A DNA stretch of 17,490 bases from CAZMFZ01 sp964565665. Lineage in GTDB: Bacteria > Bacteroidota > Bacteroidia > Cytophagales > UBA9547. Shown here in pieces: positions 5,300 through 13,400 of the stretch (positions are counted from its first letter, which is position 1; each line of letters opens with the position of its first letter). The stretch is from positions 1 through 17,490 of the forward strand of contig CAZMFZ010000080.1 in the NCBI GenBank assembly GCA_964565665.1, in the 5' to 3' direction. The position numbers and the translations under genes are program-made. Under the pieces are notes generated by a model that was given only the letters and a program-made list of their open reading frames with translations, did no database searches and was not told where the DNA came from.

Positions 5300-8062
5300 C
5301 TATTTGCCAATCAGTACAAATGGTGCCCAAAAATAAGGCCGTGCAAAATTCTCATTTGCTATCAATTTTAATTTGGCCTCCCTGAGCGATTTGCTGAAGT
5401 CAGGCTTTTCGATTTTGAGCAAATCTGTATAAAAATTTACCATCAATTTTGAAGTAGATTCATCGCTTACTGCCCACAACGAAACCACCAAATTTTGAGC
5501 TCCGGCATACAAAAGTGCTCTCGACAATCCAATTATTCCTTCGCCTTTGCTTATTTTCCCTAGGCCAGTCTGGCAGGCAGAAAGTGTAACCAAATCGGCT
5601 TTGATATTTAGATTGTAAATTTCGCCTGAGTATAAATTTCCATCTTCTTTTTTTGATTTATCGCCATACAAAAATATTTCTGAAAGCTCGGGTTTGCTTT
5701 CGTTTACAATGCCATGAGTGGCAAAATGCAGGTAGCGAAAATTTTTCAAATCGCCCGACTTTACCTCTGTTTCGGTGGCTTTATCTCCTATAAATGAGGT
5801 GGTTGCATAATTGTTATTGCGAAATAATTGCCCAATCTCATTTACTTCCGATTCCGTACCTGGCAAATTGTTCAATGCCTGAATTTTGGAATGTTGGCTG
5901 AAATCTACAGGGGCACAAAAAAATGCAGACTTCACCACTTCAGTCTTTATGGCTTCCTGTGCCTGCTTAAATAAAGTAGCCGAAAACTGGTAGCTGCAAC
6001 TGTATCTCAATGCCAAATAGGAAAGTTTGGTAAAATCTTTGCTACCCTGCATAGGTTTTTTGGTGAGTAAAGCTTCAAAAGGAATCGTGCCTAATTTGCC
6101 ATCAGGCACTATTATTAATTTCTTTACTCTAGGCAATCTGGGGAAAAGTTGTTTGTAAAGGGTGCTTGCCGTTTCGAAATATGTTTCGCTACTATTGTAC
6201 ACAATGCTATTTCTAAGTCCAATAATCTGCCTTTCAAATGCTGGGTTTTTGCCAACATCTAGCACCTTAAAATCTTTTTTCGCGATAAGGAAAATGTAGA
6301 TTCTACCCGCATTGTCGGTATTGAAATAGCTTATTAAAGCTGTGTTTATATCTAAATTATGTTGAATATCAGCCACATTGGCTATGCTAATATTGAATTT
6401 CAAATTGTAGTATTCTGGAAATTGTTGCTCTAGTTTCTTAGAGAAAGCCTCGTATTTTCTATTGAGGATAAAAAGTTTGTCTCTAAAAGTCTTGTCTAGT
6501 TTTGGGTTTGCGGCATTTTCAGCGATTTTTTGTTCGTTATATGCAATATCGGCTTTCAATTGCAATTCTTTCTCTAAAAGTGAATCGGGAATGCCCGCAA
6601 AATTCTTGGCTTGGGTTTCGGAAATGGCTTCTAAAAGCACGGCAGATTTACTTTTTTCACAGAAATAAAAGGCTTTTTCATTCCATTTTTTACTGTTTTG
6701 CGATACATCTGCCAAAGCCAAACAAAGTTTTATTCCATTTTCATATACATCAGTTGCAATGGCACCTAACGCTAATTTGTCGGCTTTGCTTGTGCGAGAT
6801 TGTCGAATATTATCAAGCAAAGTATCGGCTGTTTCGAGGCAACGCAAAGCCATTAGCAAATCTTTTCTTTTGAGTGTTTTTTGAAAATGAATATTTTCGA
6901 AAGTTCGCGATTTGAGTGTAAGAGAGGTAAGCAATAAATTAGGATTGTAATAATCTGTAGCTGAAGGGTTTTGATAAATATTTGTATTGTTAAAACCAGG
7001 GGAGTTTGCAATAATAGCTTTGTGATAATAAGCCAATGCCTCTTTATGTTTTGCTTGTTTTTCATAAAGATTTCCTAATTGGTTGTACGTATTGGCAACT
7101 TCCGGATATTTTTCGCCAAAATATTTAAGGTAAATATTTAAAGCCGTTTGCAAATTGGTTTCAGATTTGGCAAAGCTGCCTCTTTCGGTAAATATTTGCC
7201 CGATATTGCTGTAGGCAAACGCAATAGATGGGTGGTTGTCAGTGTAGATTTTTGTCCAGATAGCCAGCACTTTTTCAAAATTATCTAACGCATTGTTGAA
7301 ATCTCTTTTTTGCTTGTATATAAAACCGATATTGCTAAAAGTGATGGCTAGGGCGGGCTGTTTTCCATCTTTATAGATACTTTGGTAGATTTTTAATGCC
7401 TTTTGATAATATTCCAATGCCATGTCAGGCTCGGTATTGCTATGAGTAAGCCCTATGTTATTGTAAATGGCAGCAGTCTTAATATGGTTTTCTCCAAAGG
7501 TTTGTCGCCTCATATTCAATGCCTTTAGCTGGTATTCCAAAGCCAAATCTGTATTGCCATTTACCCAATGGCATACACCTAATTTATTGTAAATTTCTGG
7601 TAGATATGCCGCATTAGCAGGGGCAGCATCTAGTGCAGATTGAAATTTTTCCAAAGCCAAATCTGTACGGCCTTTGTATAAAAGTATTTGACCTAAGCCA
7701 CTGGAAAACAAGGGATTGAAATAGGAAGCCAATTTGGGATATGGTACCAAAGCAGTTTTTTGTTGTTCAATAAAAACCTGAGCCTCATCGTATTTTCCTT
7801 GGCTAATGTAGGTGTCGGCAATTTTATTTTGATTGTTGAAATAGGCTGTCCATAGGCTGTATTTTCCGTAAATTGAAATTGCAGATTTATAATTTTCTAA
7901 GGAAAGTTCGTAATTCCCAGCTTCAAAGAGTGAATCGGCTTTAAATGCTATTTTCCTTGCTGTGAGTGTATCTGTTTTGAGCTGGGCGCTGGCTTGTATG
8001 CCTACAAAAGAGATAGCGAAAATCAATGTATATTTGTTCATATAAAGGGCAGTTTTGCTCAA
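5300..8062 (-). CDS. Secreted TPR-CHAT protein (caspase-like protease)
   Basis: This 920-residue protein joins TPR repeats to a CHAT domain, a clan CD (caspase-like) peptidase domain. The ATG at 8041 is the better start, as it puts a clean signal peptide first (MNKYTLIFAISFV..., cut after 'ASA'); the ATG at 8062 adds seven residues. TPR units, many of the Kinesin-light-chain type, fill about residues 35-360 ('YNNIGLTHS', 'FSNIGFIYKQKRDFNNALDNFEK', 'YNQLGNLYEKQAKHKEALAYY'). A helical linker follows, then the CHAT domain from about 640 to 920: 'LIIVPDGKLGTIPFEALL', 'YLHFATHG' with the catalytic His783 and 'LSACQTG' with the catalytic Cys830 (counted from 8062), and the end 'YFWAPFVLIGK'. Both catalytic residues are present, so activity is likely. 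The signal peptide places it outside the cytoplasm, unlike CHAT proteins of phage-defence systems. It follows the TPR gene at 8130-9140 on the same strand with a 67-88 base gap and no clear promoter, so the two are probably one operon. Confidence 0.9.
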   Translation of the reverse strand: MSKTALYMNKYTLIFAISFVGIQASAQLKTDTLTARKIAFKADSLFEAGNYELSLENYKSAISIYGKYSLWTAYFNNQNKIADTYISQGKYDEAQVFIEQQKTALVPYPKLASYFNPLFSSGLGQILLYKGRTDLALEKFQSALDAAPANAAYLPEIYNKLGVCHWVNGNTDLALEYQLKALNMRRQTFGENHIKTAAIYNNIGLTHSNTEPDMALEYYQKALKIYQSIYKDGKQPALAITFSNIGFIYKQKRDFNNALDNFEKVLAIWTKIYTDNHPSIAFAYSNIGQIFTERGSFAKSETNLQTALNIYLKYFGEKYPEVANTYNQLGNLYEKQAKHKEALAYYHKAIIANSPGFNNTNIYQNPSATDYYNPNLLLTSLTLKSRTFENIHFQKTLKRKDLLMALRCLETADTLLDNIRQSRTSKADKLALGAIATDVYENGIKLCLALADVSQNSKKWNEKAFYFCEKSKSAVLLEAISETQAKNFAGIPDSLLEKELQLKADIAYNEQKIAENAANPKLDKTFRDKLFILNRKYEAFSKKLEQQFPEYYNLKFNISIANVADIQHNLDINTALISYFNTDNAGRIYIFLIAKKDFKVLDVGKNPAFERQIIGLRNSIVYNSSETYFETASTLYKQLFPRLPRVKKLIIVPDGKLGTIPFEALLTKKPMQGSKDFTKLSYLALRYSCSYQFSATLFKQAQEAIKTEVVKSAFFCAPVDFSQHSKIQALNNLPGTESEVNEIGQLFRNNNYATTSFIGDKATETEVKSGDLKNFRYLHFATHGIVNESKPELSEIFLYGDKSKKEDGNLYSGEIYNLNIKADLVTLSACQTGLGKISKGEGIIGLSRALLYAGAQNLVVSLWAVSDESTSKLMVNFYTDLLKIEKPDFSKSLREAKLKLIANENFARPYFWAPFVLIGK

Positions 8063-8129
8063 AATTGCTTATAATTTCTTGTTCTGCAATGGCAAATTTC
8101 TTTAAAAAGCAAATGAAATAGTTTGACAA

Positions 8130-9140
8130 CTACCAATCAGGTTTGCCCTTTTTGTTTTTCTTTGAGGGGTCGCGTTTTAGTTGCTGTATGTATTGGGTTT
8201 CGTTGGAACGCATGGCATTAAGCAAGGCTTTTGCCCTTTGTTCTGTCATGCCCATTTGAGCCAAAGCTTCAGGGTTTACCACCATCTTATTTTTGTCTTT
8301 CTTGCCACCTTGCTTTTCTTTTTGGGCTTGGCCGTTGGCATCCTCTTTGCCATCCTTTTTGTCGTCTTTGCCTTGCCCTTTGTCTCCTTTATTGTCTTTA
8401 TTGCCCTTGGCCTGTTCGTCTTTTTCCTTTTTATCGCCTTCTTTGTCTGAGCCGTTTTTATCCTTATTGTCCTTGTCTTCTTTTTTATCGCCCTTATCTC
8501 CTTTCCCGTCTTTGTTGTCTTTCCCGTCTTTTGGATCTTCTTTCTTGTCGCCTTTTCCGTCCTTATCGCCCTTTCCGTCTTTGTTTTTATCGTCTTTATC
8601 TCCTTTTCCGCCCTTATTATCTTTGTTGTCTTTATTATCCTTCTTCTCGTCTTTTTTATCTTCGTTTTTATCGTCTTTATTTTGTTGGTCTTTCTTGTCT
8701 TTATCTTGCTCTTTTGCCTTCTTCAATAATTCATAATTATGCCTGGCATCACTATTGGCGGGGTTGGCTCGCAATGCTTCTTTGAAAAATGAGAGAGCCT
8801 TTTCTTTGTCTTTATCACCTTGGAGAGATAAGATGCCCAATTGCTGCGCAGCTACCGATTTGATGTTGTTGTCGGTAGAAAGCAATGCTTTTTGATAGGT
8901 TTTTGAGGCGTTTTCAAGGTCTTTGTTGCCAAAATAAGCATGTCCCAAATCTAGCATAGCTTTGTCGTCTGTCACGTTCATTTCATCAACAAGCGTTTTT
9001 AAGCTTGATATGGCATCGGGAAAGCGACCGTCATTGTAGGCTTGTTCAGCTTGTTTTTTCAAAGTATTTTCTTTTGAAATTTTATTGAAGCCGTTTGAGC
9101 CATCAATGAAAAGATTGAGAAGAATGAAAATAGCAATCAT
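8130..9140 (-). CDS. BatC-like TPR protein with a long Lys/Asp-rich segment
   Basis: The 336-residue product has three parts. Residues 1-20 are hydrophobic (MIAIFILLNLFI...) and look like a short export signal or anchor. Residues 21-140 hold about three TPR units ('AEQAYNDGRFPDAISSLKTL', 'LGHAYFGNKDLENASKTYQ', 'EKALSFFKEALRANPANSDA'). Residues 141-285 are almost only Lys, Asp, Gly, Glu and Asn in runs such as 'DKDGKGDKKEDPKDGKDNKD', a disordered segment. The last 51 residues are ordinary again ('AKALLNAMRSNETQYIQQL' and the end 'KPDW'). TPR units, a charged tail and this kind of C-terminus recall BatC of the Bacteroides aerotolerance operon, but no other bat gene is in the window, so the link is by similarity only. 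The ATG at 9140 is fixed by an in-frame TAG five codons upstream. A good promoter lies at 9194-9224. It probably forms an operon with the CHAT gene behind it. Confidence 0.85.
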   Translation of the reverse strand: MIAIFILLNLFIDGSNGFNKISKENTLKKQAEQAYNDGRFPDAISSLKTLVDEMNVTDDKAMLDLGHAYFGNKDLENASKTYQKALLSTDNNIKSVAAQQLGILSLQGDKDKEKALSFFKEALRANPANSDARHNYELLKKAKEQDKDKKDQQNKDDKNEDKKDEKKDNKDNKDNKGGKGDKDDKNKDGKGDKDGKGDKKEDPKDGKDNKDGKGDKGDKKEDKDNKDKNGSDKEGDKKEKDEQAKGNKDNKGDKGQGKDDKKDGKEDANGQAQKEKQGGKKDKNKMVVNPEALAQMGMTEQRAKALLNAMRSNETQYIQQLKRDPSKKNKKGKPDW

Positions 9141-9193
9141 ACTGTATAATTTCTATTGGTAGATAATTAAATAACTGTTTCTAAATAGATATA

Positions 9194-9224
9194 CAAAGTT
9201 AAGTGTTTCGTGAACGATTACCAA
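9194..9224 (-). promoter_or_regulatory. Bacteroidota-type promoter for the TPR/CHAT operon
   Basis: On the minus strand, TTG (9224-9222), a 20-base spacer and TAACTTTG (9201-9194) match the Bacteroidota primary-sigma pattern TTG-N19-21-TAnnTTTG at every conserved position. Transcription would start near 9187, leaving a 5' leader of about 45 bases before the ATG at 9140. I see no Shine-Dalgarno sequence; the leader is A/T-rich, as is usual in this phylum. Confidence 0.75.
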
Positions 9225-9380
9225 GGTTTGCAACTGTGGGTAACAGTTTGCTAAAAAATATTTCGACCCATTTTTCCGGACACTACCAAATATAGCTTCC
9301 TACCTTTTTCTACTTATTCACCACGAATTGGTTTTAGCCTTGAAAACAAAAAGTTTATAGGCTGAAATCATTTTGTCTTT

Positions 9381-9442
9381 AACTTGAAAATAAGTTGACT
9401 TTAAGTCGAAAACACTTTATTTTCTATCTGAAAATAAAGTGT
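9381..9442. repeat. Three hairpins in 62 bases
   Basis: AACTT-GAAAAT-AAGTT (9381-9396) is followed at once by the palindrome GACTT-T-AAGTC (9397-9407) and, four bases on, by ACACTTTATTTTC-TATCT-GAAAATAAAGTGT (9412-9442), a perfect 13-pair stem with a 5-base loop. The last is strong enough to fold as RNA or to extrude as a cruciform. None is followed by a T run on either strand, so these are not ordinary intrinsic terminators. Confidence 0.7.
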
Positions 9443-9483
9443 AACGAAGAAGAGACTTTCAATAGAAGTTTTAGGTTCGCAAA

Positions 9484-9529
9484 GAAGTTCCACTTTTTTA
9501 AAAAGGGGAACTTCTAAAAGTGGAACTTC
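9484..9529. repeat. Nested inverted repeat with two exclusive pairings
   Basis: GAAGTTCCACTTTT (9484-9497) pairs perfectly over 14 bases with AAAAGTGGAACTTC (9516-9529). The same left arm can instead pair with the inner GGAACTTC (9507-9514), giving a near-perfect palindrome centred on 9499 (14 pairs, one mismatch). On the minus strand this reads as GAAGTTCC twice in tandem and then once inverted. It starts 10 bases beyond the stop of the T9SS domain remnant and could act as its terminator, or could be a small palindromic repeat unit. Confidence 0.75.
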
Positions 9530-9538
9530 TCGCTCAGG

Positions 9539-9657
9539 CTATATCTTCACCAACTTAAAGGTTTTGGAGCAGCTATTGCTTTTCACATTCACGGTATATA
9601 CCCCGTTTGGAAGATCATCGCAATTGATTTGGAAACTATTAAATCGGTTCTTGGTGC
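9539..9657 (-). pseudogene. C-terminal end of a T9SS type A sorting domain (remnant)
   Basis: Read on the minus strand and ending at the TAG of 9541-9539, this gives 'FNSFQINCDDLPNGVYTV' then 'NVKSNSCSKTFKLVKI'. 'LPNGVY' followed by a beta strand and a 'K.F.LVK' end is the signature of the T9SS type A C-terminal sorting domain, compare 'LPNGLYLF...KTKTFIINR' at the end of the giant protein in this window. About 35 residues remain; the earlier part of the domain ('YPNP') is missing, and the similarity ends within a few bases of the glycosyltransferase remnant of the other strand. It is therefore the tail of a lost gene for a secreted surface protein. It carries two Cys absent from the giant protein's domain, so it is not a copy of that gene's end. 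Confidence 0.75.
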
Positions 9658-9660
9658 TAT

Positions 9661-9921
9661 AGCAGTAATTTGAATTTGACTGATATGGAGACTTGCTACA
9701 AACTATTTAAAACTTCTTTGATTCAATCTATTGTGCTGGAAGAAAAAAGATTTGGGTTTGAACCTGAGGTTACAGCCAAAATTGCCCGAATACCTAATAT
9801 CAAAATATACGAGGTGGGCATCTCTTATTATGGTCGCACCTACCAAGATGGCAAGAAAATAGGATGGAAAGATGGCGTAAGAGCTATTTACAGCATCATG
9901 AAATACAATTTGCTAAGGTAA
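9661..9921 (+). pseudogene. Family 2 glycosyltransferase (DPM1-like), C-terminal remnant
   Basis: The frame reads 'SNLNLTDMETCYKLFK', 'EKRFGFEPEVTAKIAR', 'IYEVGISYYGRTYQDGKKIG' and 'WKDGVRAIYSIMKYNLL'. This is the C-terminal part of the GT-A glycosyltransferases related to dolichol-phosphate mannosyltransferase, which move a sugar from a nucleotide donor to a polyprenyl phosphate. 'LTDMETCYK' contains the metal- and donor-site region and 'FEPEVTAKI' the catalytic region of the family, but the N-terminal half with the Rossmann-type donor site is missing (about 85 of some 240-330 residues remain). The TTG at 9670 is an internal codon, not a real start; family similarity begins near 9661, where the unrelated T9SS remnant of the other strand also ends. 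I see no promoter or start that would let it be expressed alone. Confidence 0.82.
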
Positions 9922-10004
9922 ATTCCAGGCTCTAGATTTATTGGTTTCACAAATTTTAGCAACTTAGTCAACCTATTTCAGGAAATGTCATAATTTACGA
10001 ATAT

Positions 10005-10036
10005 AGCCATTATTATATTCAAAGCATATAATGGCT
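10005..10036. repeat. 9-bp inverted repeat
   Basis: AGCCATTAT (10005-10013) and ATAATGGCT (10028-10036) are perfect inverted copies with a 14-base loop, about 85 bases after the glycosyltransferase remnant. There is no T run after it, so a terminator role is doubtful. Confidence 0.45.
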
Positions 10037-10112
10037 TTGGTGGTGAAGAAATTGAGGCTTTGCATACCCACTTGACAGGATATAGTAGATAGAAGAAATG
10101 GGGTTAACTGCA

Positions 10113-10139
10113 GATTGCAAAGCCAAATGCCTTGCAATC
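10113..10139 (-). repeat. Hairpin after the small secreted-protein gene
   Basis: GATTGCAA (10113-10120) pairs with TTGCAATC (10132-10139); counting one A-C mismatch and a further G-C pair the stem reaches ten positions. On the minus strand it begins five bases after the stop of the small pseudogene at 10144. It lacks a T run, so if it ends transcription it is not by the standard mechanism. Confidence 0.45.
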
Positions 10140-10143
10140 CGAG

Positions 10144-10390
10144 CTAGACATCATTTGATTTCTTGGAAATCACATACCCAACTGCAATTATGGAAACCCC
10201 TAATAGGAGTAATACCCATGAATTTGTGTTGACGGGATGCCACATTCTGCAGCAAAACATGCTTCTTGGTCCCCACCATAAAAATCAGTTACAAATTCTG
10301 GATCATTATAACATTGATCACACCCAGGACTTTGTGCAATTGCACTATACTGTGAAAAATCACAAGTAAAAGCGCAAGAATAAATTTCAT
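10144..10390 (-). pseudogene. Small secreted single-span protein, broken by two frameshifts
   Basis: Three pieces in three frames make one sensible protein of about 80 residues. The first (ATG at 10390, or 10414 in the same frame) is a signal peptide, 'MKFILALLLVIFHSIVQ'. The second is a Cys-rich segment, 'SPGCDQCYNDPEF' followed by 'EACFAAECGI'. The third is 'PVNTNSW' plus a membrane span 'VLLLLGVSIIAVGYVI' and the basic end 'SKKSNDV', stopping at 10146-10144. The second shift is one missing C in the CCC at 10234-10236; the first lies near 10338-10341. A short Cys-containing body, a 'P(I/V)(D/N)' step, one C-terminal span and a basic tail form a layout common in small exported Bacteroidota proteins. 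It starts 28-51 bases after the giant T9SS gene on the same strand, so the two were probably one operon. Both lesions could in principle be sequencing errors. Confidence 0.6.
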
Positions 10391-10441
10391 TCTTATTATT
10401 TTCAAAAACTTCATAAATGCATTTTCAATTATGTATTATAC

Positions 10442-13400
10442 CTACCTGTTTATTATAAAGGTTTTTGTCTTTGTAATCCCATTAATTTGATAATTAAATA
10501 AATATAAACCGTTTGGAAGATGGCTCACATCAACTTGATTTGATGAAACACCTTTTACAAAATCTACTACATTGGAAGCATAAGTTTTACCCAACAAATC
10601 GGATATTGTGTATCCTAAATTTTCTTCCTTTGAATCCAATCTCAAATTTATTTTTTGACCAATTACAGGATTAGGATACAGAGTTAATTTGGACTGTTTA
10701 TAACTTTTATCAGTAGAAGTTGTGGCATCAATCCTAGCTATTATACTAAATCTATTTCTCGATAAAGTCACTTGGTCGAAACCCAACATTAAATCTGGAG
10801 TTATTTCTGTTAAACTGTTGGAAATAGAATCTTTCAAATACAGAGAAATATTTGTGACAATATTCTCTAATGATGTGAAATGCAAGTGAAATCCTGTTCC
10901 TGTTTTTACATCTAATACAATAGGTATTTCAACTTCACTAGTCGGAAATCTTAAACTATTAATACTCAATTCTTCTTTACCATCCAGTTGTGTACTAATA
11001 TTAATAGCTGAATTTTTAATTTTAAACGCATCTAAGTCTGAATCAAAATCATTTGTTGCATTTTCATTAAAACGAACAGCTGTATAATCACTTGACCCAT
11101 TTTTAGATAATATTCCAATATTAAAATACTCCGGACTTTCACTTTCTAACCTAAAGTTTGAGTTATGTGATGAGTTAACTTTTGCATTTTCATTTATAGT
11201 TAAAGATGGGTTAGCAGCATTGGCTTTAACAAAGAATCCCTGTGATGATGCAATAACATTTCCGTTGATTCTGCCATCTGATGAAACCCCAGATACATAA
11301 CTAAATGTAGAACCTGGTGAAGTTGTAGCATTTGTATTTATTGTAAATGGGTCGAATATGTAAATGGCATTGTCAATGCTTGTTTTTACCCATCCTGTAC
11401 CTGAATTCCAATCTATTTGAGAGGGATAAGGATTGCCAATTAAATTAAAACCATCAACGGTAGCAATAGGAGTTGATGTGTATGTGACAGGAAGGGCATA
11501 AGTACCTTGGTTTATTGTACCAGTTAATGCCATAATAGTTGCAGAAGTTGCTACTGTGGCAAAAGTCGACAATCCAGAAGTCGACCTATTTCCACGTACT
11601 GCAACCTGATAACCACGACCTATTTGTAATATACTAGTTGCAGTAGGAACACTTGTCCATCCAAAATTTAAAGACCCTACAGTATTTTCTGCATAATATA
11701 TCACAGTAGGTAAGGTAGAGCCTGCATCAAAACCATTAGATGTACCTCCTGGACCCGTAATCAAAATATTTGACATCCATTGGGTAAGAGAAGCATTTTG
11801 TACAGGGCTCGAAAAGTACCTCGTTGACCTTTTGGCAGGTATGTATCTCTGTACCGTTACATTGCCACTTACAACATTCCCTGCTCCCAAAACCCCAATT
11901 CTTCCCGTGCCATTCACATCTGAACCGATAATCAAATTGCCATTCGAGGCTAAATTCGTAGAACTGGCCAGTGTCAGCGTGCCACGTACACTTTCAGAGT
12001 TAATTAAAGTAACACCAGCGGTATTGCTCATATTCACATCGTAAAAATTGCTATTGCTGCTGCCTCCAATTGTTTGGGGAACTGTGCCAAGAAAATTAAC
12101 AGCCGAATTATTGCTTATAAATGTGCCATTGTTTAGCCAATTGCCATATACCTTAAGCTGCGAACTGGTGGCCATGGTAAGTGTACATCCGGCATCTATA
12201 TATAGTGATTTCACGGCCGCACTGGTGCTATTTATTGTCGGCATATTCGCTGCACCTAGCTTTATATAGCCGCTTTTGGTAGCTGATGGCAATCCGCCAC
12301 TCCAATTTCCAGCCGTATTCCAATCCGTATTTACCGCACCAGTCCATCGGTTTATATTTACATTCAGTGTGGCTATATTGCTTGTTTTGGTGCATCCATC
12401 CATACTCACTATCGCTTTATACTGATTGCCACTTTGGAAGGGCGATACGCCCAGAATAGTATAAGAAGTACTCGTTTCTGCAATGTTAGTCCAACTTCCT
12501 GTGGGCGTTTTTTCTTGCCACTGATAAGTAATAGCACCTGCTCCAGTAGCCGATACGTTGAAAATGGCTGTTTGGTCTTCCGTTCTTGTAACGTTTGAAG
12601 GGTTTTTAACAATAGTTGGCAAAGGCTTCACTGTAAGGGTAGCCGCATTGCTGGTTTGGCTGGCACTACACAATCCTGTGAGCACACATCTATATTGCCT
12701 TCCGTTTAGCGAGAGGGTGGTACTGGCTATAGAATGCCCTGCAGTGGTGCTGGTATTGATATTAGTCCAATTAGCACCATTTAAATATTGCCATTTATAG
12801 GTCTTTACTCCATTGGCAACCACAGAAAAAGAGGCACTACTGCCACTACAGGCACCCACATCACTGGGTTGTTGGGTAATTTCCAACGCGGGTTTCACAT
12901 CAATAGAAACACCTGCTGAAGTGCTGCATCCATTGGCCCCAGTCACCGAGTAAGTAATAGTTTGCACACCAATAGGTGATGAGCCTGGCACAAACTGGTT
13001 ACCTGCTACCCCATTACCACTCCAAACACCACCAACAGGTGTGGCATTTAAATTGATAGCTGCGGCATTAAAGCAAATGGTACTAGGAATGGTAGCCATA
13101 GCTATCGTGGGTGGAGAATACCCTAACACGGTTTTGGTTTGGTTTACTGCCTTGCAGCTATTGTAAGCCGAAGCATTTTCTAACCGCACTTCGAATGCAC
13201 CCGCTGAAGTAACAGGAGAATTGTAAGGAAATGTACTTCCGGCCACCGTTTGGTTGTATTTTTCTATGCCGTCTTGCAATATGGTTAGGTGATAATTCTG
13301 ATTGGCTACTGCGTTGGCAATCGCAACTTGTAGCTGCCCACTGCCACCCGGCAGGCAAAGGCTAGCAGGAGCAGATACAGTGTAAACGGGCACATCCACA

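Larger units (their letters stand above)
9225..9538. other. Gene-free, hairpin-rich spacer
   Basis: No coding frame is convincing here. The left part (9225-9380) is plain AT-rich sequence with one loose inverted pair (AGCCT near 9335 and AGGCT near 9360). The right part is packed with inverted repeats, listed separately at 9381-9442 and 9484-9529. It separates the TPR/CHAT operon promoter from two gene remnants. Confidence 0.6.

Noticed and set aside
5300..8062. Type III-E CRISPR-associated TPR-CHAT protease
   Set aside because: The protein has a signal peptide and no gRAMP/Cas7-11 gene or CRISPR array is nearby; secreted TPR-CHAT proteins are common in Bacteroidota.
8181..8785. Long + strand frames rich in Ser, Leu, Phe and Pro
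   Set aside because: They are the reverse of the Lys/Asp-rich repeat of the TPR gene on the minus strand; their composition follows from the complement of AAA/GAT/AAG codons.
10019..10093. Short + strand frame reading 'AYNGFGGEEIEALHTHLTGYSR'-like sequence
   Set aside because: It looks faintly protein-like, but it is about 33 codons between two stops with no start, no recognisable family and no neighbour it would fit.
10163..10369. 68-residue + strand frame
   Set aside because: No family-like sequence. The minus strand of the same stretch gives a coherent signal peptide, Cys-rich body and membrane span.
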